The notes under the pieces are model-generated. The model searched no databases. It had not been told where the DNA came from and was given only the letters and a program-made list of their open reading frames with translations. From a virus: a DNA stretch of 64,000 bases. How positions within the stretch are numbered: the first letter of the stretch is position 1; each line of letters starts with the position of its first letter. Below are positions 1 through 8,485 of the stretch, piece after piece. The position numbers were made by a program, and so were the translations under genes. The stretch is taken from positions 62,001 through 126,000 of IMG/VR virus record IMGVR_UViG_3300036715_002050; one strand, given 5' to 3'.

Positions 1-326
1 GATACCAATCGTCCATTTTCGTTTGTGACCGGATCGGCTCTAAGAGTGTATTCACTATAGTCGGCTGCATTGCCGAACATGTTACTTAATATGCAATTTC
101 TAAACAAAATAGGTGTTTGTTTACCGCGCCCACGGCTCAAAAAGGCCATAACATTATATTCAGTCACATACTTGCTCTTGTTAAGTGGATTGTTGATGTC
201 ATAAACGTCAACGACGTATCCTGTAGTCAAGTTATCGCTGTTAAAGATTTGATCCATAGCGGTAGCTGTACGCCCAGGTACGCGTACATCACTTTGACTA
301 TAAGTTCCGTCTCCATTGTAACCCAT
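1..326 (-). CDS. Tail-module protein of unknown function, cut by window edge
   Basis: An open frame of 108 codons begins with ATG at 326, directly after the TAA of the baseplate-hub-like gene, and runs off the window start without a stop. The peptide begins MGYNGDGTYSQSDV and contains the stretch FLSRGRGKQTPILF. The zero-base junction with the upstream gene suggests translational coupling. I do not recognise a family; its place in the tail block suggests a tail or baseplate component. Confidence 0.7.
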   Translation of the reverse strand, partial: MGYNGDGTYSQSDVRVPGRTATAMDQIFNSDNLTTGYVVDVYDINNPLNKSKYVTEYNVMAFLSRGRGKQTPILFRNCILSNMFGNAADYSEYTLRADPVTNENGRLV

Positions 327-2252
327 TTAGTCTCCCGTAACATTCAGCACCGTACTACCTTGAGGTCCGTGATCGTTTGTGTAGCCCGTAGGTGGCATGA
401 AGTCTGGCCACATGTCTTCTGTCGTGTTTAATATTTGCGATTCAGGGATATTCAAACCGTTTGAGATCCCAATGTTGGTTGAAAACGAAATTGTACCTGT
501 CAAACTTCTGGAGAAAGAATGAGTTATATCCTCGATGTGGTACAAGATGTTATCAAACTCTAAATTGTCGCCAATACAAATCGGGTCAAAGATTCCCATA
601 CAAGAAATAGAACCACTGTAACGCAGATGATTAGACATAACTCTATCAGCAATTAAACGCGTCCATTTTACCGCTTCTTCTCCAGCCGAGTTGATGTTAG
701 AAGAGGTCACTACCGTTTGAAAAACGTAAGGCAACACGCCATTAGCTTTCATATTGATGAAATCAATCGACGCAGGGAAAGCGGCTTTTTCAACCTCTAA
801 CGTATCCTTGTCTGAGCCCGGAGAAATTCCACCAGACGATAGCACTTCCACGTAGTTAGCTCGCTGTTCGGAACTACGGCCAACCTGTAATCCCATAACC
901 AGTCTATCCGGAATCACCCATCTTGGCAGCGCGTAGTATTGACTGGTTCCTTCGATGATAGCAGCACAAAAAGGGGTGGAAAGCGGGACTTGGCGGGCGA
1001 TGATGTAAGGATAGATCAAACCATCTGGACCCAATCTTAACGTAGTATACATTTCATTAATTGGTCGATTTACACTTGAATCAACGATGGACCACAAGGG
1101 CTCGTTGGTCAAGGGATTCATATAAGCCGAGTCACGACGACCGTCTAGTGGCTGGTCTGTGCGATTAATAAACCCGCTAGGTAACGCCGGGTTATTTTCA
1201 CTTCTAAAAAAAGGGTCAACTAATAAATTGGGAATTTCTGAATCCTTATTGGGAACTGGATAGAATCCCGTAGCGTCATAGTGTTGATTACCCCCTAGAT
1301 ATTTGATAACATCGGTGTATGTCGGAGTATTCGAAGAAACACTACCGAAGAATCCAGCAATCACTTTCGGGATGATAAACGATCCGTTATAGTGACGGGC
1401 TGAATCAAAGTTTCCCGGAGTGTCTCGCTCACTATCGCCCGGCCCCTTGCCCAAAAAGATAGAAAACATCAAAGGAATGTAGTTATCGATTTCGTAAAGG
1501 ATCGGGTCGTTAGTGGCTTCTAAGTTTACTACTTGAGAGGCCATGTTAGTCAACCCTTCCAATTGCGTGTCGGTGGTGCGTTGGTAATATGGGTCGTAGT
1601 AAATCTTAGATCCTAACTCGCGGAACATCGTGCCACTCACTTGGATTCTACGACTTTTAACCCCTTCTGCAGTTACTTGGATGCTTTTTGTTATACTATT
1701 GATTCTGCCCAAAAACTTTAATCCATTTTTGGGGTCATTGATAGCGGATTTGGTGTCTGCGGCAGCTTGAATTGCAACACGTAGAGCTTGTGCACGGTCC
1801 GCTCCATCTACGATGCAGCAAAAAACCCAATCGTCTGGATAAACATTGAACATGACTTGGTTATTAGCGTCGACCAAGGATAAAGAAATATTGTGGATAT
1901 AGTTGCTTTTGTTAGAATTGATCGTACCGCTTACCAAAAAGTCTTCCAAAAAGAAGACTTTTTGTTTGATAGCGTCGGCTACGGCTTCGTCCGAAGTACG
2001 TTGAGGATCAGAGTTATGACCGTCTCTATTACCAAAGTCGTAAGTGGAAGCGCTTAACCATCTAACAACTCCACATACCACCTGTGGCGCGCGAGTTGAT
2101 GCAGCTTCGTCTGTGGTCGAATCTACTAAAAAACGATACGCCTTGGGTAAAGAGACGGCTCCGACATTCGGCTGCGGGGAAAAGTTAAAAATGTCGGACA
2201 CTGTAGGTCTGCGCGGAATTTCATTTAGTAAATTATCGAGATAAGACGCCAT
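327..2252 (-). CDS. Putative baseplate hub / tail protein, 641 aa
   Basis: Long protein directly downstream (in transcription sense) of the tape-measure-like gene, with an AAGGA site before the ATG. The C-terminal quarter reads like the last domain of phage hub proteins of the late-control-D/gp27 type: a GIFDPICIGDNLEF segment (a defined position where the field is set), LYHIEDITHSFS (the 'I..v.HsF' segment) and a terminal GTISFSTNIG strand. No enzymatic motif is visible. The assignment rests on this C-terminal pattern plus gene order and is tentative; it could be another tail structural protein. Confidence 0.6.
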   Translation of the reverse strand: MASYLDNLLNEIPRRPTVSDIFNFSPQPNVGAVSLPKAYRFLVDSTTDEAASTRAPQVVCGVVRWLSASTYDFGNRDGHNSDPQRTSDEAVADAIKQKVFFLEDFLVSGTINSNKSNYIHNISLSLVDANNQVMFNVYPDDWVFCCIVDGADRAQALRVAIQAAADTKSAINDPKNGLKFLGRINSITKSIQVTAEGVKSRRIQVSGTMFRELGSKIYYDPYYQRTTDTQLEGLTNMASQVVNLEATNDPILYEIDNYIPLMFSIFLGKGPGDSERDTPGNFDSARHYNGSFIIPKVIAGFFGSVSSNTPTYTDVIKYLGGNQHYDATGFYPVPNKDSEIPNLLVDPFFRSENNPALPSGFINRTDQPLDGRRDSAYMNPLTNEPLWSIVDSSVNRPINEMYTTLRLGPDGLIYPYIIARQVPLSTPFCAAIIEGTSQYYALPRWVIPDRLVMGLQVGRSSEQRANYVEVLSSGGISPGSDKDTLEVEKAAFPASIDFINMKANGVLPYVFQTVVTSSNINSAGEEAVKWTRLIADRVMSNHLRYSGSISCMGIFDPICIGDNLEFDNILYHIEDITHSFSRSLTGTISFSTNIGISNGLNIPESQILNTTEDMWPDFMPPTGYTNDHGPQGSTVLNVTGD

Positions 2253-2258
2253 GATTCC

Positions 2259-4655
2259 TTAGTGTTGATTATGTAACAAATTAACTAATACGTCGTCTAA
2301 CGCTTTCAGGTGATCGGCCAGGCTCTTAGCAACCTTTCCTACGTTAGAAAGCGGATCTCCATTTGGGTTTTGTCCGTTTTCCATATCTTGTCGGGTCTGA
2401 ACTCCGATATTCTTTTGACGGTTAGCAGTGTAAGAACGGATCGTAATAACGTTACCGTCTGCATCACGCATAGGTTGCCCGTCGGGCCCGATCATCGGCT
2501 TGCTTAGTTCTTGTTCGTTAGCTCCTTCGACGCGAGCTTTGTTCCCCTGGTTCGCTTCGTCTAATTCGTTGCCGCCGTGAGAATAGCGGGCGCCCTTTTT
2601 AAAAGCGACCGGAGAACCGTTCCCCATAAAGTCGTTCCAGAACCCTTGACCGGTGCCATATTGGCCATTGCCGAATTCACGTGCAAAAGCCAACTTCATT
2701 CCTTCTTGCTGTTCTGGTGAGGCATGCTGTAAAATCGATTTACGTTCTTCTAAACTCTTGCCAGTCAACATCGCGCGCATCTTAGGATCGATTCCGCCGT
2801 TGTTTAAGAAAGCAGTAAACTTATCGTTATTGATTTGTTGCATCAACGAGTCAACTTGAGATTGACTCATCCCTTGAGCTTTACCGTAGTTTGACAAAGC
2901 TTCGATGCGCTTTTCAAAAGGATTGGCATTAGCAACAATTTCTGACAAATGGTTGTTGTGGATACCGGCAGCGCCCAAGTCACGGATAGAAGCCGACAAA
3001 GCCTTTTGGTGGAAATAACCACCACCGCTCACAGCAGAACCAGCGGCTTGATAACCACTAACTGCGTTTTTGATATCCAAACGATCCATGGACTTGGAAT
3101 TCCACATACCCAAAATGGCGTCGGCTAATCCGGTACCTTGACGACCACCTACACCATTGGATGTTGTTTCAATCGTCTTTAATACGTCATCGGCCATTTG
3201 CGAATCATCTAACCCGCGTGAAACAGCTTTGGCTAAATAATCAGCAAATTGATTGTTGGCACCATTTGTTTGGCTACCGATAGTGGTCCCCGCCCCCCCG
3301 TTGATCTGGGACAAGGCGCTCAAGACTCCACCAGAAGTGGGGGCGCTAATCCCCGCACGGACCCCTTCAAACATAGACCCCATCATTCGGGAGGCACGAG
3401 TATTACCGGCAGTTTCATTAAAACCACCAGCCATCCCTATAGATTGAGCCGCAGTTAGACCAAAGGCTCTACCATAGGACGTGTCTCTATGATAACCAGA
3501 TCCACTTCTTAACCCATACATTACAGCCGTTTCTGCTGTAGCTCCAGCTTGATCAAATGCCGCATTTAACATCGGATTGCTAGCCATGATTTTTTGCCAT
3601 GCATCTACCAGCGCCGTCGCTTGCGCTCCTTCGGCACCACCCGTTAAATTCCCCTTGATCCCTGCCCCGCTGTTTGTTATAACGTCCTTAAGCCCTCCAA
3701 TACCCGCCGCCACCTTTTCTAAAGCTGACGATGAAGAGTCTCTTCCTCCATTAGATTGCTTTTCTAAAGCGCGATATTCAGATTCAGGTATAGAGGTTTT
3801 GCCATTCGGGAAAGCGTGTCCTGCATCTGCATAAGACATGCCATTTAACGTACGGACTCGAAAGCTAACGGGCGCTTGATTTTGTGCGTAAACATTACCA
3901 CCAGCAGCACTGAATCCCATGTCGCCAATTTGATTAGCAACATCCATATACTTAGCGCGCCCTTGCGGATTCTTCAAGTCGGCAAACGCATTACGCTGTG
4001 CAGTGTTTGCTCCGGTATAATAAGCAAACTTAGCGTCTGTACCAGAAGTTTGCCCAAGTAAGAACGAGTTAAACCCTTGACTCGCAGCAGCAGCACCCAA
4101 CGGGATCGAGGCGCTATTTTGTGAAGCGTTCAACAAAGCTTGCGGAGCAGCAATGATGGTTTTTAACGCCCACATTTGCGCGGCAGCTTCCCCACCTTCT
4201 CCGAACATATTTCTAGTCAAAAAACCGCTGCCGCCGCCCCCGCCGCCACTCGAACCCGGCCCTTTGTTGGACCAGTTTTCTCCAGAGTCATTCCAGCTTT
4301 TGTGGACTGGAGGGATACCACCATCCCCTCCCGGGACTAAACGCGGTCCACGATACCCACTACCCATTTCTGTAGGACCACTCGGGCCGATAGCTCCACG
4401 AGGACCGCCAGCAGTAGGTCCCATTTGTTGCGCCGCTTGTCCGACGTTTTCATAGGCTTGTTCTAACTGCTTCAAGTCTTTGATATAGTCACGTACAGGC
4501 TTCGGGTCGAAAGCGCTCTTAACGCCCGCCCCCAAAGCCTTAACAGCCGCTTGCGCACCTTTGAAACCTTTGTTAATACTCTCCAAGACCTTCTTGATTT
4601 CATCACTGCCCGTGGTCTTGAACGAGGTTTCAATTTTAATGGATTTAGTAGTCAT
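2259..4655 (-). CDS. Putative tail tape-measure-like protein, 798 aa
   Basis: Start supported by AAAGGGAAACG before the ATG. The N-terminus has an amphipathic, coiled-coil-like stretch (residues about 15-75, with IKKVLESINKGFKGA) followed by a Gly/Ser/Pro-rich linker (about 80-150) and long Ala/Gly/Asn-rich repeats with phage tape-measure-like composition (MNAAFDQAG-like and ALSQINGGAG-like stretches). It follows two small genes as tape-measure genes follow tail assembly chaperones and precedes a hub-like gene. At 798 residues it is short for a long-tailed jumbo phage, so it may be one of several such proteins or a tail-lumen component. Confidence 0.5.
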   Translation of the reverse strand: MTTKSIKIETSFKTTGSDEIKKVLESINKGFKGAQAAVKALGAGVKSAFDPKPVRDYIKDLKQLEQAYENVGQAAQQMGPTAGGPRGAIGPSGPTEMGSGYRGPRLVPGGDGGIPPVHKSWNDSGENWSNKGPGSSGGGGGGSGFLTRNMFGEGGEAAAQMWALKTIIAAPQALLNASQNSASIPLGAAAASQGFNSFLLGQTSGTDAKFAYYTGANTAQRNAFADLKNPQGRAKYMDVANQIGDMGFSAAGGNVYAQNQAPVSFRVRTLNGMSYADAGHAFPNGKTSIPESEYRALEKQSNGGRDSSSSALEKVAAGIGGLKDVITNSGAGIKGNLTGGAEGAQATALVDAWQKIMASNPMLNAAFDQAGATAETAVMYGLRSGSGYHRDTSYGRAFGLTAAQSIGMAGGFNETAGNTRASRMMGSMFEGVRAGISAPTSGGVLSALSQINGGAGTTIGSQTNGANNQFADYLAKAVSRGLDDSQMADDVLKTIETTSNGVGGRQGTGLADAILGMWNSKSMDRLDIKNAVSGYQAAGSAVSGGGYFHQKALSASIRDLGAAGIHNNHLSEIVANANPFEKRIEALSNYGKAQGMSQSQVDSLMQQINNDKFTAFLNNGGIDPKMRAMLTGKSLEERKSILQHASPEQQEGMKLAFAREFGNGQYGTGQGFWNDFMGNGSPVAFKKGARYSHGGNELDEANQGNKARVEGANEQELSKPMIGPDGQPMRDADGNVITIRSYTANRQKNIGVQTRQDMENGQNPNGDPLSNVGKVAKSLADHLKALDDVLVNLLHNQH

Positions 4656-4683
4656 CGTTTCCCTTTAACAAAAGATTACTACC

Positions 4684-5307
4684 TTACCACTTATGCGGCG
4701 TACCCGGAGGAGCTTTGTAAGACAATGGCGCACTTCCGTCTAATAAATCGTCGGGTCCTTCGATCTCGGGCAAGTCACCCAATTCATCTCCAATCAACTG
4801 TACGTCCGACGGTTCTTCTACAATCGCCGGTTTGGGCTTAGCTTTCTTCACTTCCCCACCCAACATTCCCATCGTGTCTTTGAACTTAGCTAGCTGCTCT
4901 TGGATACGCAAGATTTCTTTGGACGGTCCTTCTTGAGCAGCTTCTTCACGAGCTTCTTCCAAGAAACGACGTTCTGCATCCAATTCTTCTTCTTCTTCAG
5001 CGGCCATTTGCGCGAGTTCAGCCCGCGTAGAAATCGTCTTACGCACAGTCTGACGAAAATCCCACTCGTTCATCTCTTCAAAATGACTTTCGTAATAATG
5101 CTGCAAAACGTAGGGAAGCGGCAATTCTTCTACAGCCGGTAAAGCCATGAAGAAGTTTTTGGAAAACCAGCGCTGGATGGTTCGCAGCGTATAGTCCGAA
5201 TCCGGTTCGTCCAATAAGTCTTTCTGTACACACCATAATGCATCAATTTGGATGCACTTAACGAGATCCAATTCTAATTCGTTATCCTTAGATTGGTCGT
5301 TAGCCAT
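4684..5307 (-). CDS. Small acidic protein, possible tail assembly chaperone partner, 207 aa
   Basis: Highly charged protein with a run of Glu around residues 100-125 (coiled-coil-like ERRFLEEAREEAAQEG) and a Pro/Asp-rich tail. It has no visible Shine-Dalgarno site; its ATG lies one codon after the stop of the upstream 138-aa gene and in the same frame. Position just upstream of the tape-measure-like gene is where lambda-like phages place gpG/gpGT. No family recognised by sequence. Confidence 0.65.
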   Translation of the reverse strand: MANDQSKDNELELDLVKCIQIDALWCVQKDLLDEPDSDYTLRTIQRWFSKNFFMALPAVEELPLPYVLQHYYESHFEEMNEWDFRQTVRKTISTRAELAQMAAEEEEELDAERRFLEEAREEAAQEGPSKEILRIQEQLAKFKDTMGMLGGEVKKAKPKPAIVEEPSDVQLIGDELGDLPEIEGPDDLLDGSAPLSYKAPPGTPHKW

Positions 5308-5310
5308 GGA

Positions 5311-5727
5311 TTACACCAAGCCGTCTTTCTTGTCTTCTTCGGCGCGCAACTGTGGGGCTTGCTTTTGGGCCTTCTCTTGACGAGCTTTCATGTCTTTCAC
5401 CCACGGATCCATTACTTGTCCATAGACACCGTACAGTACGTTCCAATCCAACATATCTGCACCCATACGCATTTCAGCCCACCACTGTGGCCACTCGACC
5501 AATCGTGCCTGAACCATCGCTAACGCTTCGGCCTTGTTATCTAGCTCTTGAGTAACGTCATCCTTCACGACAAAGTCTGGACCCAATAGCTCTTTCTTTT
5601 TGCGATTGTAGGACATGTCTTCAGATAGCCCCAAGTGAATCTTGGACTTGAACTTCCCTACCCACGGAGTTTCCGTGATTGCACCGATAATCGTGATTTC
5701 GAATTGATGAATATTATTAAAAGCCAT
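5311..5727 (-). CDS. Possible tail assembly chaperone, 138 aa
   Basis: I chose the internal ATG at 5727 because TAGGAGCAGTC precedes it with ideal spacing; an upstream ATG at 5754 lacks such a site. The protein starts MAFNNIHQFEITIIG and has conserved-looking Trp residues (WPQWWAEM, DWNVLYGV). It is the first gene of the minus-strand tail operon and sits two genes before the tape-measure-like gene, the usual place for a chaperone. Assignment is positional. Confidence 0.6.
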   Translation of the reverse strand: MAFNNIHQFEITIIGAITETPWVGKFKSKIHLGLSEDMSYNRKKKELLGPDFVVKDDVTQELDNKAEALAMVQARLVEWPQWWAEMRMGADMLDWNVLYGVYGQVMDPWVKDMKARQEKAQKQAPQLRAEEDKKDGLV

Positions 5728-5845
5728 GACTGCTCCTATAGGTCGACGTTGCAACGGGGGTGGACTGGTGCTACAATTGGGATTGTCCCAGGAAGCGATT
5801 ATAACACGCCGTCAACTGTGACCTATAGTAGATTAAGAGGACAAC

Positions 5846-6085
5846 ATGGACGAACAATCTTTTGCAGGTATCGACTGGTCGCTATTCCAAACCAAGAAAG
5901 AAGAACCCGCCAAACACCCAACCCCACCCGTTCCGCTCAAGCGAGTTGACAAGTGGATCCAGTCGTGTTACACCTGCGGCGTACCATCACAAACGATGCC
6001 CATGGCCGAAGAGATGTACTCTACCGCAAAAGGCACTTATCAAATCAAGGTGTGTTTATCATGCACGCGCCACTTGAGCCCGTAG
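5846..6085 (+). CDS. Small CxxC protein, unknown, 79 aa
   Basis: First plus-strand gene after the divergent junction with the tail operon, preceded by AAGAGGACAAC. Two Cys pairs (CYTCG near residue 43 and CLSC near residue 71) suggest a small zinc-binding fold. It ends in TAG, notable because this genome carries a tRNA with a CTA anticodon. Function unknown. Confidence 0.75.
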   Translation: MDEQSFAGIDWSLFQTKKEEPAKHPTPPVPLKRVDKWIQSCYTCGVPSQTMPMAEEMYSTAKGTYQIKVCLSCTRHLSP

Positions 6086-6155
6086 AGCGTACCCGGCGTT
6101 TTGGATCACGGTCGTCTTCTACATCATCATCGTATGGTTGGTCATAGGACTATAA

Positions 6156-6830
6156 ATGTCTCGACTAAATGAAAAAGCAAAGCGGCTGGGGCAAACCGAA
6201 CCGGTCCGTCCGGTACAAACTACTTACACCTCACCTCCCGCCCCCGGCAAGATGACTCTGGAATTGGTGCGCCAGTGGTGCGACGGTGCCATCGCCAAGG
6301 CTCCCCGGATTTTGTTGTGGCCCAACAAGACCTTATCCGAACAGTCGATGGACTTGGAAGTAGACTTATCTACGCCCGAAAAAGTGGCGGACTACAAAGC
6401 CACCATGAAAGACTTGCAAGACATCTTGCACCAGGCTATGGTAGAAGACAACGGGGTGGGGTTAGCCTGCATCCAATTGGGTTTGCCACTTCGAGCGTTT
6501 GTGATTGCCCGAGACGAGCGAGATCCGTTGAAGGGGGCAGAGCTATACATCAACCCGGCATACACTTCGTTGACGCGCCGCCGAGGAATGAACGAAGGCT
6601 GCTTGTCGTTCCCGAACCAATTCATTGACGTACCGCGTTACGATGCCGTCCAAGCCGCGTTTTTAGATGTTGACACCAACCCCCGGGATGTGACACTATC
6701 TGGGTTCGTCGCCCACGCCTACCAGCACGAGTTTGATCATGTGATCGGGGTGACGCTAGCCGAGTTGACTTCTCCAGAGAACCGGTCTAAGATGCGTGCT
6801 GAAGCTGTCCGCAACAAGAAACGCCGCTGA
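6156..6830 (+). CDS. def: Peptide deformylase
   Basis: All three signature motifs of peptide deformylase are present: motif 1 GVGLACIQ (residues 100-107; family GxGLAAxQ), motif 2 EGCLS (147-151, metal-binding Cys) and motif 3 HEFDH (191-195, two metal-binding His and the catalytic Glu). The enzyme removes the formyl group from nascent N-terminal fMet. At 224 residues it is longer than typical phage deformylases because of an N-terminal extension of about 50 residues. Phage deformylases are known, mainly from cyanophages. It lies beside the tRNA array, consistent with a translation-oriented region. No clear Shine-Dalgarno site is seen before the ATG (ACTATAA). Confidence 0.95.
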   Translation: MSRLNEKAKRLGQTEPVRPVQTTYTSPPAPGKMTLELVRQWCDGAIAKAPRILLWPNKTLSEQSMDLEVDLSTPEKVADYKATMKDLQDILHQAMVEDNGVGLACIQLGLPLRAFVIARDERDPLKGAELYINPAYTSLTRRRGMNEGCLSFPNQFIDVPRYDAVQAAFLDVDTNPRDVTLSGFVAHAYQHEFDHVIGVTLAELTSPENRSKMRAEAVRNKKRR

Positions 6831-6844
6831 CGCAAAGTAACCAG

Positions 6845-6873
6845 TTGACACGCTGAACCGGATGTGCGATGAT
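6845..6873 (+). promoter_or_regulatory. Sigma70-like promoter
   Basis: TTGACA at 6845-6850, a 17-nt spacer and GATGAT at 6868-6873. First of two tandem promoters between def and the next gene. Confidence 0.55.
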
Positions 6874-6937
6874 GCTTTCACGGTCGCAACGCGGACCGCC
6901 GAACAAAAAGAAAACGACGGGACGCGGTTGAAAGCAG

Positions 6938-6966
6938 TTGACACGGCAACCGAAACGAAGTAAGAT
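6938..6966 (+). promoter_or_regulatory. Sigma70-like promoter
   Basis: TTGACA at 6938-6943, a 17-nt spacer and TAAGAT at 6961-6966, about 60 nt upstream of the following start codon. Strongest match of the tandem pair. Confidence 0.75.
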
Positions 6967-7024
6967 GGTGTCACAGTAAAGCAAGGCATGCCGCCGAGCT
7001 TAAAACCAACTAAAGGAAAATACC

Positions 7025-7384
7025 ATGGCCAAGAATGTAACGCTGTTGACGAACTTTGTGAAGACCTTGACGAACACCCGCAAGTATCGTATCATCACCA
7101 ACGATGTATCCCGCTTCACGGGAGAGACGACGTTCAACTCTGCCGGTAACGCGGTGGTGCCCCAGGTTGACACTGACCCACATCGTATGCGCTTGACGGC
7201 GGCGATGGCACACTTTGCCGGGATGACGGTGAAGGAACTGCGCAAGGCTTCGCAGGCAGAGATCAACCGCTTCGTGACCAAGACGTACGGTCTGCGTAAG
7301 GACTCTGTTGAAGGAGTGTTGGCGTACTACAACTTCACTGGTCGTCAGCATGCGGCGAACTTGATTACGTCGCGTTATCTGTAA
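7025..7384 (+). CDS. Unknown basic protein, 119 aa
   Basis: Preceded by two promoters and by AAAGGAAAATACC before the ATG, so probably strongly expressed. The protein is small, basic and helical in the second half (AMAHFAGMTVKELRKASQAE). It is the last protein gene before the tRNA array and is followed by a large inverted repeat. No family recognised. Confidence 0.8.
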   Translation: MAKNVTLLTNFVKTLTNTRKYRIITNDVSRFTGETTFNSAGNAVVPQVDTDPHRMRLTAAMAHFAGMTVKELRKASQAEINRFVTKTYGLRKDSVEGVLAYYNFTGRQHAANLITSRYL

Positions 7385-7398
7385 TCGCCCGTAGCATG

Positions 7399-7484
7399 GG
7401 TTAAGTACCAGTTTAGAAGCTTTTAAAATAATTGTTGTCGTTTTCAACGATTTTTGTTCACGTTTTCTAAACCGGTACTTAACC
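7399..7484. repeat. Long inverted repeat (20-bp arms)
   Basis: Arms 7399-7418 and 7465-7484 (GGTTAAGTACC... / ...GGTACTTAACC) pair over 20 bp with one mismatch; the 46-nt loop contains a smaller hairpin (TTGTCG/CGAC-like). It separates the 119-aa gene from the first tRNA and could be a terminator/processing hairpin or a recombination remnant. Confidence 0.7.
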
Positions 7485-7541
7485 TTCTGTGGTATGATTC
7501 TGTAGTCTTCATTACGTGATGCGGCTTCAGTGCACACGTTT

Positions 7542-7615
7542 GCCCAGGTAGCGCAACGGTAGGAGGCAGCGGACTCAAAATCCGTACAGTGTGGGTTCGA
7601 TTCCCACCCTGGGCA
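7542..7615 (+). tRNA. tRNA-Leu(CAA)
   Basis: Acceptor GCCCAGG/CCTGGGC, anticodon loop CTCAAAA on a 5-bp stem, T arm GTGGG-TTCGATT-CCCAC, discriminator A. The variable loop is short (5 nt), unusual for tRNA-Leu. No CCA is encoded; this holds for the tRNAs throughout. Confidence 0.85.
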
Positions 7616-7678
7616 TTGCCGTAACGTTCTTTCGTAGTACGGAGAATAGAATAGTTGTATGTAGTAGAAGTATTTGTT

Positions 7679-7749
7679 GGACCTAACTGGCTGGAGCCAG
7701 CTTGAAGCTGTTAACTTCAAAGTGGTGTGTTCGATTCACACTAGGTTCG
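7679..7749 (+). tRNA. tRNA-Asn(GTT), shortened D arm
   Basis: Acceptor GGACCTA/TAGGTTC, anticodon stem TGAAG/CTTCA with loop CTGTTAA, T arm GTGTG-TTCGATT-CACAC, discriminator G. The D arm is reduced to a 4-bp stem with a 4-nt loop. Confidence 0.75.
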
Positions 7750-7752
7750 TTT

Positions 7753-7823
7753 CTAGGGTTAGTGTAGCGGTAACACAATAGTTTTGGGAACTATTATCGT
7801 CGGTTCGATCCCGACACCTTAGA
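7753..7823 (+). tRNA. tRNA-Pro(TGG)
   Basis: Acceptor CTAGGGT/ACCTTAG, anticodon stem ATAGT/ACTAT with loop TTTGGGA, T arm GTCGG-TTCGATC-CCGAC, discriminator A. Confidence 0.88.
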
Positions 7824-7833
7824 CTTATAGTAT

Positions 7834-7904
7834 GCGGGCATAGTGTAGCGGTAACACGACATTCTGCCAAGTTGTAGTCACAGGTTCGTTCCCTGTTGCC
7901 CGCG
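7834..7904 (+). tRNA. tRNA-Gly(GCC)
   Basis: Acceptor GCGGGCA/TGCCCGC, D arm GTGTAGCGGTAACAC, anticodon loop CTGCCAA (stem with one T-T mismatch), T loop TTCGTTC. Confidence 0.82.
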
Positions 7905-7914
7905 TGTTGTGTAT

Positions 7915-7987
7915 GCCCGTGTGATGGAACGGTAGACATGTTGGTCTTAGAAACCAAATCTTGGGGGTTCGATTCCCTCCATGGGCA
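7915..7987 (+). tRNA. tRNA-Leu(TAG), short variable loop
   Basis: Acceptor GCCCGTG/CATGGGC, anticodon stem TTGGT/ACCAA with loop CTTAGAA, T loop TTCGATT, discriminator A. As for the first Leu tRNA, the variable loop is short. Confidence 0.85.
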
Positions 7988-7992
7988 CTTAT

Positions 7993-8064
7993 GGTCCTGT
8001 AGCTTATATGGTAGAGCACTGGCTTGAAACCCCAGACAATCAGATTCGAGTTCTGACGGGACCA
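7993..8064 (+). tRNA. tRNA-Phe(GAA)
   Basis: Acceptor GGTCCTG/CGGGACC, D arm AGCT...GAGC, anticodon loop TTGAAAC, T arm TCAGA-TTCGAGT-TCTGA, discriminator A. Confidence 0.85.
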
Positions 8065-8077
8065 TTGTTGTAGTTGT

Positions 8078-8148
8078 GCGGTCGTGGTGTAGTGGTAACA
8101 CTAATGGCTTCCACCCATTCATCGTCGGTTCGAACCCGACCGACCGCG
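8078..8148 (+). tRNA. tRNA-Gly(TCC)
   Basis: Acceptor GCGGTCG/CGACCGC, anticodon stem AATGG/CCATT with loop CTTCCAC, T arm GTCGG-TTCGAAC-CCGAC. Confidence 0.88.
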
Positions 8149-8220
8149 TAGCGGAGTAGCCCAACCAGAGGCACCGGGATATAAACCGGCACAGTGTGGG
8201 TTCGACTCCCACCGTGCGAT
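8149..8220 (+). tRNA. Degenerate tRNA-like element
   Basis: Perfect T arm (GTGGG-TTCGACT-CCCAC) and a D-arm-like segment, but the acceptor 3' half (CGTGCGA) has no matching 5' half and the anticodon hairpin (CCGG/CCGG) has an 8-nt loop GATATAAA. Anticodon cannot be assigned (ATA if T33 is respected). Possibly a decayed tRNA. Confidence 0.5.
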
Positions 8221-8232
8221 GCAACAATGTTT

Positions 8233-8304
8233 GGGACATAAGGCAAGTGGTCAGCCGGTTGGTTTACACCCAATTCCTAGAAGGTTCGATTCCTTCATGT
8301 CCCA
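8233..8304 (+). tRNA. tRNA-Val(TAC)
   Basis: Acceptor GGGACAT/ATGTCCC, anticodon stem GTTGG/CCAAT with loop TTTACAC, T arm GAAGG-TTCGATT-CCTTC, discriminator A. Confidence 0.88.
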
Positions 8305-8328
8305 TGTACGTAACACGTAGTAAATAGC

Positions 8329-8402
8329 GCGCTTGTCGTATAACGGCTTATTATATCTGACTCTTACTCAGACTGATGGGGGTTCAAATCCCTCCAAGCA
8401 CA
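8329..8402 (+). tRNA. tRNA-Lys(CTT)
   Basis: Acceptor GCGCTTG/CAAGCAC (one C-A mismatch), anticodon stem TCTGA/TCAGA with loop CTCTTAC, T loop TTCAAAT. Confidence 0.85.
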
Positions 8403-8405
8403 TAC

Positions 8406-8478
8406 GGGTCTTTAGTATAATGGTTATTACATCTGACTTTTAATCAGACCGATGTGGGTTCGAATCCCACAGGACCCA
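8406..8478 (+). tRNA. tRNA-Lys(TTT)
   Basis: Acceptor GGGTCTT/AGGACCC, anticodon stem TCTGA/TCAGA with loop CTTTTAA, T arm GTGGG-TTCGAAT-CCCAC, discriminator A. Same anticodon stem as the preceding Lys(CTT) tRNA. Confidence 0.9.
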
Positions 8479-8485
8479 TTGTTGT

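Noticed and set aside
6086-6155. Membrane-helix-like frame YPAFWITVVFYIIIVWLVIGL-type between two genes
   Set aside because: No ATG, GTG or TTG start lies in the frame after the preceding stop, so it cannot be translated as an independent peptide.
7010-8273. Long minus-strand frames across the tRNA array
   Set aside because: They arise from tRNA sequences read backwards (repeated RxPVW/ESNP-type strings) and have no starts with ribosome sites.
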